37,589 nucleotides of DNA from contig OKRB01000160.1 of NCBI GenBank assembly GCA_900290245.1, positions 1 through 37,589 of the forward strand, in the 5' to 3' direction. Position numbers and translations under genes: made by a program. This document shows, in pieces, positions 34,339-37,589 of this stretch. The notes beneath the pieces were generated by a model that saw only the letters and a program-made list of their open reading frames with translations, had not been told where the DNA came from and made no database searches. This stretch comes from Candidatus Sulfuritelmatomonas gaucii (GTDB taxonomy: Bacteria > Acidobacteriota > Terriglobia > Terriglobales > Acidobacteriaceae). The stretch's first letter is position 1; each line of letters starts with the position of its first letter.

Positions 34339-35349
34339 TTATGTTCGCAGCCGGTCACTTATGTGTTTATAGCAGATTGATAACCCGTCGTGAAGCGAAA
34401 CCTGATGCTTCCAGCCGTCGAGCAAGTCTGATGCGAGGTCACAGGCCACTGCTTGCCCCCAGATCAAGGTTCGATGACTCGTATCCCAGTCGATATCGAT
34501 CCGCTTGCCGGAAACAGCAATCACCTCCCTGGCCAAATCGCCTATGCTGATCCGCTCCTCTGAACCAAGATTGAACGGGCCTACTAACAGAGAGCCCTCG
34601 AGCTTCTGCACCGACAGAAGAAATGCATCGATAGTATCACTGACGAAGTGGTAGGAGCGCGTCTCAGCGCCAGTGCCGAGAACCCTGAATGGGCCTTCAT
34701 CCGGATACCGAATCGCCCGTCTGCAAAACACAGGTATGCACGAACCTGTTGCCAGATCCAGGTCCTGATTCGGGCCGTAGGAGCCGATAATGCGTGCGAT
34801 GGCGGCCCGTGTATTGCAATCCCCCTGATTGATAGTGTACTGGATCAGTTGTTCACCAATTAACTTGGCCCACCCATACGATAATTCCGGACTGGCTGGA
34901 TACGCTTGCTCCTCACGAATCAACGGCGAATCCGGCGATTGTTGAAGATTGCCAGGGTAGACATGAGCGCTTGAGGCATAAAAATAATAAGGGACGTTTG
35001 CGCGAATCGCCGCTGACCACATGTTGTGGTCCATCAGCGTGTTCTCGCGGAAGACATCTCCTGCACGATCCATGTAATAGCGAATACCACCAACCTTCGA
35101 CGCCAAATGAAATACAACGTCAACCTCATGGCATGCGCTTTCACACACCGCTACGGATTTGAGATCTCCGTGCAGGAACTCAATATCATTCTGACTTGCC
35201 GCAAGATACTCCTGGCGTCCCCGCTCCAGATTGTCGACGACTCGTACTTGTGCTTCTTCGCGAACAAGGCGCGCCACAAGATTTGAGCCGATGAAACCCG
35301 CTCCGCCAGTGACCAGGACCCGCCGATGCTTCCACCAATCTGGTGCCAT
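34339..35349 (-). CDS. NAD-dependent nucleotide-sugar epimerase/dehydratase (GME-related)
   Basis: A 336-residue extended SDR. NAD-binding TGGAGFIG is at residues 14-21, Ser126-Ser127 lie in YASSAHVYP, and the YxxxK pair is Tyr158/Lys162 in YGWAK. The C-terminal half has RSYHFV and FNLGSEERIS. Layout resembles GDP-mannose epimerases and dehydratases of the same group as the enzyme at 6729-7748. But His129 replaces the Cys that GME uses for 3,5-epimerisation, so the reaction differs, for example C4 epimerisation or another step. GGGGAGG lies 8 bases upstream of the ATG at 35349. It is 17 bases behind the fucose-synthase-like gene and co-transcribed with it. Substrate unknown. Confidence 0.87.
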   Translation of the reverse strand: MAPDWWKHRRVLVTGGAGFIGSNLVARLVREEAQVRVVDNLERGRQEYLAASQNDIEFLHGDLKSVAVCESACHEVDVVFHLASKVGGIRYYMDRAGDVFRENTLMDHNMWSAAIRANVPYYFYASSAHVYPGNLQQSPDSPLIREEQAYPASPELSYGWAKLIGEQLIQYTINQGDCNTRAAIARIIGSYGPNQDLDLATGSCIPVFCRRAIRYPDEGPFRVLGTGAETRSYHFVSDTIDAFLLSVQKLEGSLLVGPFNLGSEERISIGDLAREVIAVSGKRIDIDWDTSHRTLIWGQAVACDLASDLLDGWKHQVSLHDGLSICYKHISDRLRT

Positions 35350-35366
35350 CCTCGAAGCCTCCCCGG

Positions 35367-36359
35367 TTAGACCTTGCTCTCGCTCGCGACCGCAACCAGG
35401 TTGCGAGCCTCGTCACGGTGCTCCCGGTACCAGTCAGCGGTGACTCTCAGGCCTTCATATAAGCTCGTTCTTGCTTCATATCCCAGGTCGCGCCTTGCTT
35501 TGCTGATGTCGAACAAGCGCCTGCTCTGGCCCTCCGGCTTCGATGTGTCCCACACAACTTCTCCCTTGAACCCGGTAATCTCTGTCAGCACCTCAACCAC
35601 CTCTCGTACGGTATGTTCCCGGCCCGAGGAAAGGTTGACAAGTTGGGAAGAATCGTACATATCGGCAGCTTGTAACATACCTTCTGCCACGTCGCCGGCA
35701 TAGACAAAATCTCGAGTTGGCCTCCCCGATCCCCAGATAACCACTTTCTGACCTCGCCCGCTATCAGCTGCGGTGGCTTCCACGAATTTACGCACCAAAG
35801 CTGGAATAACATGCGCATTTTCGAGATCAAAGTTGTCGTAAGGCCCATAGATATTCCCCGGAATAGTTACGATCGCCGGAAATTGGTATTGCTGCCAATA
35901 TGCCATGGATTGCACGTGCAACATCCGCTTCGCCAAAGAATAGGCATAGCTCGGTTTTTGGGGAAAACCATCCCAGAAGGACTCTTCCTTCAGAGGAAGA
36001 GGCGCTTGCTCTGGATATCCGCAGCCTGCTCCGGCGCACACAAATTTCTGGGCGCCGCTCTTCCAGGTATAATGCATGGTGAGCACGCCCATCATCAGGT
36101 TCTGATAAAAGAACTGAGCTGGCCGCTGCTGGTTCGGATAGATTCCGCCGACCAGGCCAGCAAGGTGGATGACGATGTCGGCAGGATGTTCCCGGAACAA
36201 GCGACTAACCTGTTCTTCCTTTGTCAGGTCAAAGTCTTTGCTGGAGAATACAAAAACATCATGGCATCCGCGCGCCTGCAATTTCTCAACCATGTGGCTG
36301 CCGAGGAAACCACCGCCACCGGTCACCAGAATTCGCTCATTCGACCAATTGATCTTCAA
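35367..36359 (-). CDS. GDP-L-fucose synthase-like NAD(P)-dependent epimerase/reductase
   Basis: A 330-residue SDR aligning from memory with E. coli WcaG/Fcl over its whole length: VTGGGGFLG at 12-20, GLVGGI, QFFYQNLMM, CGYPE, Tyr140/Lys144, GNIYGPYDNF, NAHVIPAL, VVIWGSGRPTRDF and KPEGQSRRL. GDP-fucose synthase converts GDP-4-keto-6-deoxymannose to GDP-L-fucose. Cys113 (E. coli Cys109) is kept, but the E. coli Ser107 and His179 counterparts are Ala111 and Tyr174. The epimerisation or reduction outcome may therefore differ, giving perhaps a different 6-deoxy sugar. It starts with TTG at 36359 with GGAGAGG 7 bases upstream. It is the first gene of the leftward module. No GDP-mannose 4,6-dehydratase is visible in the window. 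Confidence 0.85.
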   Translation of the reverse strand: MKINWSNERILVTGGGGFLGSHMVEKLQARGCHDVFVFSSKDFDLTKEEQVSRLFREHPADIVIHLAGLVGGIYPNQQRPAQFFYQNLMMGVLTMHYTWKSGAQKFVCAGAGCGYPEQAPLPLKEESFWDGFPQKPSYAYSLAKRMLHVQSMAYWQQYQFPAIVTIPGNIYGPYDNFDLENAHVIPALVRKFVEATAADSGRGQKVVIWGSGRPTRDFVYAGDVAEGMLQAADMYDSSQLVNLSSGREHTVREVVEVLTEITGFKGEVVWDTSKPEGQSRRLFDISKARRDLGYEARTSLYEGLRVTADWYREHRDEARNLVAVASESKV

Positions 36360-36366
36360 TTCTTTT

Positions 36367-36373
36367 CCTCTCC
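36367..36373 (-). promoter_or_regulatory. Strong ribosome-binding site supporting a TTG start
   Basis: GGAGAGG on the minus strand lies 7 bases before the TTG at 36359; there is no ATG nearby in frame, so TTG initiation is well supported. Confidence 0.75.
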
Positions 36374-36402
36374 TAAATAATTCCGCTCAAACACCTTCTA
36401 GC

Positions 36403-37589
36403 AGGGTGCTGAAAAAGTCACTCCAAATCCACAGCGTGATCGGTTAAGAAAAGATCATGCGAGGAATCGATCATCAGCAAGGTGATATGTTCAGTTATTT
36501 GTCGCCGGAGCAGAGAGTGGGCAAAGACCATCCTCTGCGCGCGGTGCGTGCCATGACGGACGAGATTCTGGAAGCGATGTCGCCGTTGTTCGACGCCATG
36601 TATGCCGAGTGCGGCCGGCCATCGATTCCGCCGGAGAAGTTGCTGCGAGCGCAGTTGCTGCAGATGCTCTACTCGGTGCGCAGCGAGCGGCTGTTGATGG
36701 AGGAGATCGACTACAGCATCCTGTTCCGGTGGTTTGTAGGGCTGAACCTGGACGAGAAGGTGTGGGATGCGACGACATTTACGAAGAACCGCGACCGGTT
36801 GCTGGAGGGGGCGGTTGCCAGGGAGTTCCTGGTGCAGGTAGTGGAGCGGGCGCGGGCGGCGGGTCTGGTCTCTGACGAGCACTTTACGGTAGACGGTACG
36901 CTGCTGGAAGCCTGGGCGAGCCTGAAGAGTTTTCGGGCCAAAGATGGAAAGCAGAATACGCCGCCGGACGATCCCGGTAACCCGACGGTGGACTTTCACG
37001 GCGAGAAGCGGTCGAACGAAACCCATGAGTCGCAGACTGATCCGGACGCACTTCTGGCGCGCAAGGCCAAGGGCAAGGAGGCGAAGTTGAGCTATAGCGG
37101 CAACCTGCAGGTGGAGAATCGCCATGGGCTGATCGTGAACGCGGAGCTTTTGCAGGCCAACGGACGGGCGGAGCGCGACGCAGCGCTGCTGATGCTGGAG
37201 CAGGTTGGCGGGGATGGGCGCATCACGGTGGGCGGCGACAAGGGTTTCGACACGCAGGAGTTCGTTGCCGAATGCCGCCATATGAACGTGACGCCGCATG
37301 TGGCGCAGAATGCGGGCCGGGCAGGTGGCAGTGCCATCGACGCGCGCACGACGCGGCACGCGGGCTACGCCGTCAGCCAGAAGAAGCGCAAGCGCATCGA
37401 GGAGTGCTTCGGCTGGCTGAAAGACATCGCCCTGTTGCGCAAGCTGAAACATCGCGGGCTGTTCAAGGTGGCGTGGATCTTTACCTTCGCGGCGGCGGCA
37501 TACAATCTGGTGCGGATGCGAAAGCTGATTCCGATTCCAGCCGCCGCCTGATGCGGACGGAGTGTCTCTGCGAGCCACAAAAACGGCTC
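36403..37589 (+). mobile_element. IS5-like insertion sequence, right end outside the window
   Basis: The left end begins near 36403 with AGGGTGCTGAAAAAGTC, a terminal inverted repeat of the kind seen in IS5-related elements. The transposase reads away from the fucose-synthase operon. The reverse complement of this terminus is not found before the window ends, so the right end and target duplication cannot be seen. The exact left boundary is uncertain by a few bases. Confidence 0.75.
36457..37551 (+). CDS. IS5-family DDE transposase
   Basis: A 364-residue transposase that appears complete. The N-terminal part has DHPLRAVRAM and the DUF772-type PPEKLLRAQLLQMLYSVRSERLLMEEI helix region. The catalytic part shows FTVDGTLLEAWAS (first Asp), a central VGGDKGFDTQEFV (second Asp), and C-terminal RKRIEECFGWLKD (Glu). 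All three DDE positions are thus present and the element may be active. Codon use is GC-rich and regular, unlike neighbouring genes. Start ATG at 36457 is preceded only by a weak AAGA site. It cuts and pastes its own element; it has no role in glycan synthesis. Confidence 0.92.
   Translation: MRGIDHQQGDMFSYLSPEQRVGKDHPLRAVRAMTDEILEAMSPLFDAMYAECGRPSIPPEKLLRAQLLQMLYSVRSERLLMEEIDYSILFRWFVGLNLDEKVWDATTFTKNRDRLLEGAVAREFLVQVVERARAAGLVSDEHFTVDGTLLEAWASLKSFRAKDGKQNTPPDDPGNPTVDFHGEKRSNETHESQTDPDALLARKAKGKEAKLSYSGNLQVENRHGLIVNAELLQANGRAERDAALLMLEQVGGDGRITVGGDKGFDTQEFVAECRHMNVTPHVAQNAGRAGGSAIDARTTRHAGYAVSQKKRKRIEECFGWLKDIALLRKLKHRGLFKVAWIFTFAAAAYNLVRMRKLIPIPAAA

Noticed and set aside
36418..37578. 386-codon open frame antisense to the transposase
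   Set aside because: Low-complexity Arg/His/Gln-rich translation with no domain; the + frame encodes a complete DDE transposase.

Overview
The window is a surface-polysaccharide / cell-envelope region of a Gram-negative bacterium, most likely an acidobacterium (class Terriglobia). Three protein families point there. One is a roughly 1,020-residue Oar-type TonB-dependent receptor with an N-terminal carboxypeptidase-regulatory-like domain. The second is a roughly 615-residue 'capsule assembly Wzi family' barrel protein. The third is a small signal-peptide-bearing barrel protein. Base composition is moderately GC-rich throughout, apart from one visibly AT-rich gene near 33.4-34.1 kb. Taxonomy is inferred from protein style only; no rRNA or tRNA gene is present.

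Left module (1-17.2 kb). After the tail of an upstream gene comes a GT4 glycosyltransferase on +. A leftward block follows, read in the order GDP-mannose 3,5-epimerase-like enzyme, GT2, GT-C membrane glycosyltransferase, membrane-anchored sugar esterase, second GT-C. An isochorismatase-family hydrolase stands apart. Next come a NodS-like methyltransferase overlapping a GT2-NodB-deacetylase fusion (+), a Wzm/Wzt-type ABC exporter (-), and a free-standing adenylation-carrier-thioesterase protein (+). Together these look like a unit that makes, trims, methylates and exports a glycan, possibly with an acyl group. Its parts list (deacetylase, N-methyltransferase, GT2, two-gene ABC exporter, acyl-activating carrier enzyme) resembles rhizobial Nod-factor logic. 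That is an analogy, not an assignment. The module is bounded by two diverged direct copies of a segment of about 220 bp. The right copy is a nonsense-mutated remnant of the 3' end of the GT-C gene at the left edge.

Middle (17.4-26 kb). A peroxidase-related AhpD-fold protein lies directly behind the TonB-dependent receptor, followed by an MFS transporter, a GT2 glycosyltransferase, a 0.77 kb stretch without an intact gene, and a third GT-C membrane glycosyltransferase.

Right module (26.3-36.4 kb). All genes read leftward: GDP-L-fucose-synthase-like reductase, a second NAD-dependent sugar epimerase/dehydratase, an AT-rich TylF-type methyltransferase, two GT4, a WaaE-like GT2, the Wzi-type outer-membrane protein and the small barrel protein. 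The last gene has a tandemly duplicated 5' leader of about 200 bp. It carries a hairpin whose two copies differ by compensatory base changes, and the upstream copy keeps its own ribosome-binding site and start codon. An IS5-like element, whose right end lies beyond the window, sits just upstream of the fucose-synthase gene and is transcribed away from it.

The most interesting points are the plant-type GDP-mannose 3,5-epimerase signature, the Nod-like module with a one-module A-T-TE enzyme (Cys thioesterase nucleophile, degenerate P-loop), the module-flanking direct repeat, and the duplicated, covarying leader RNA.
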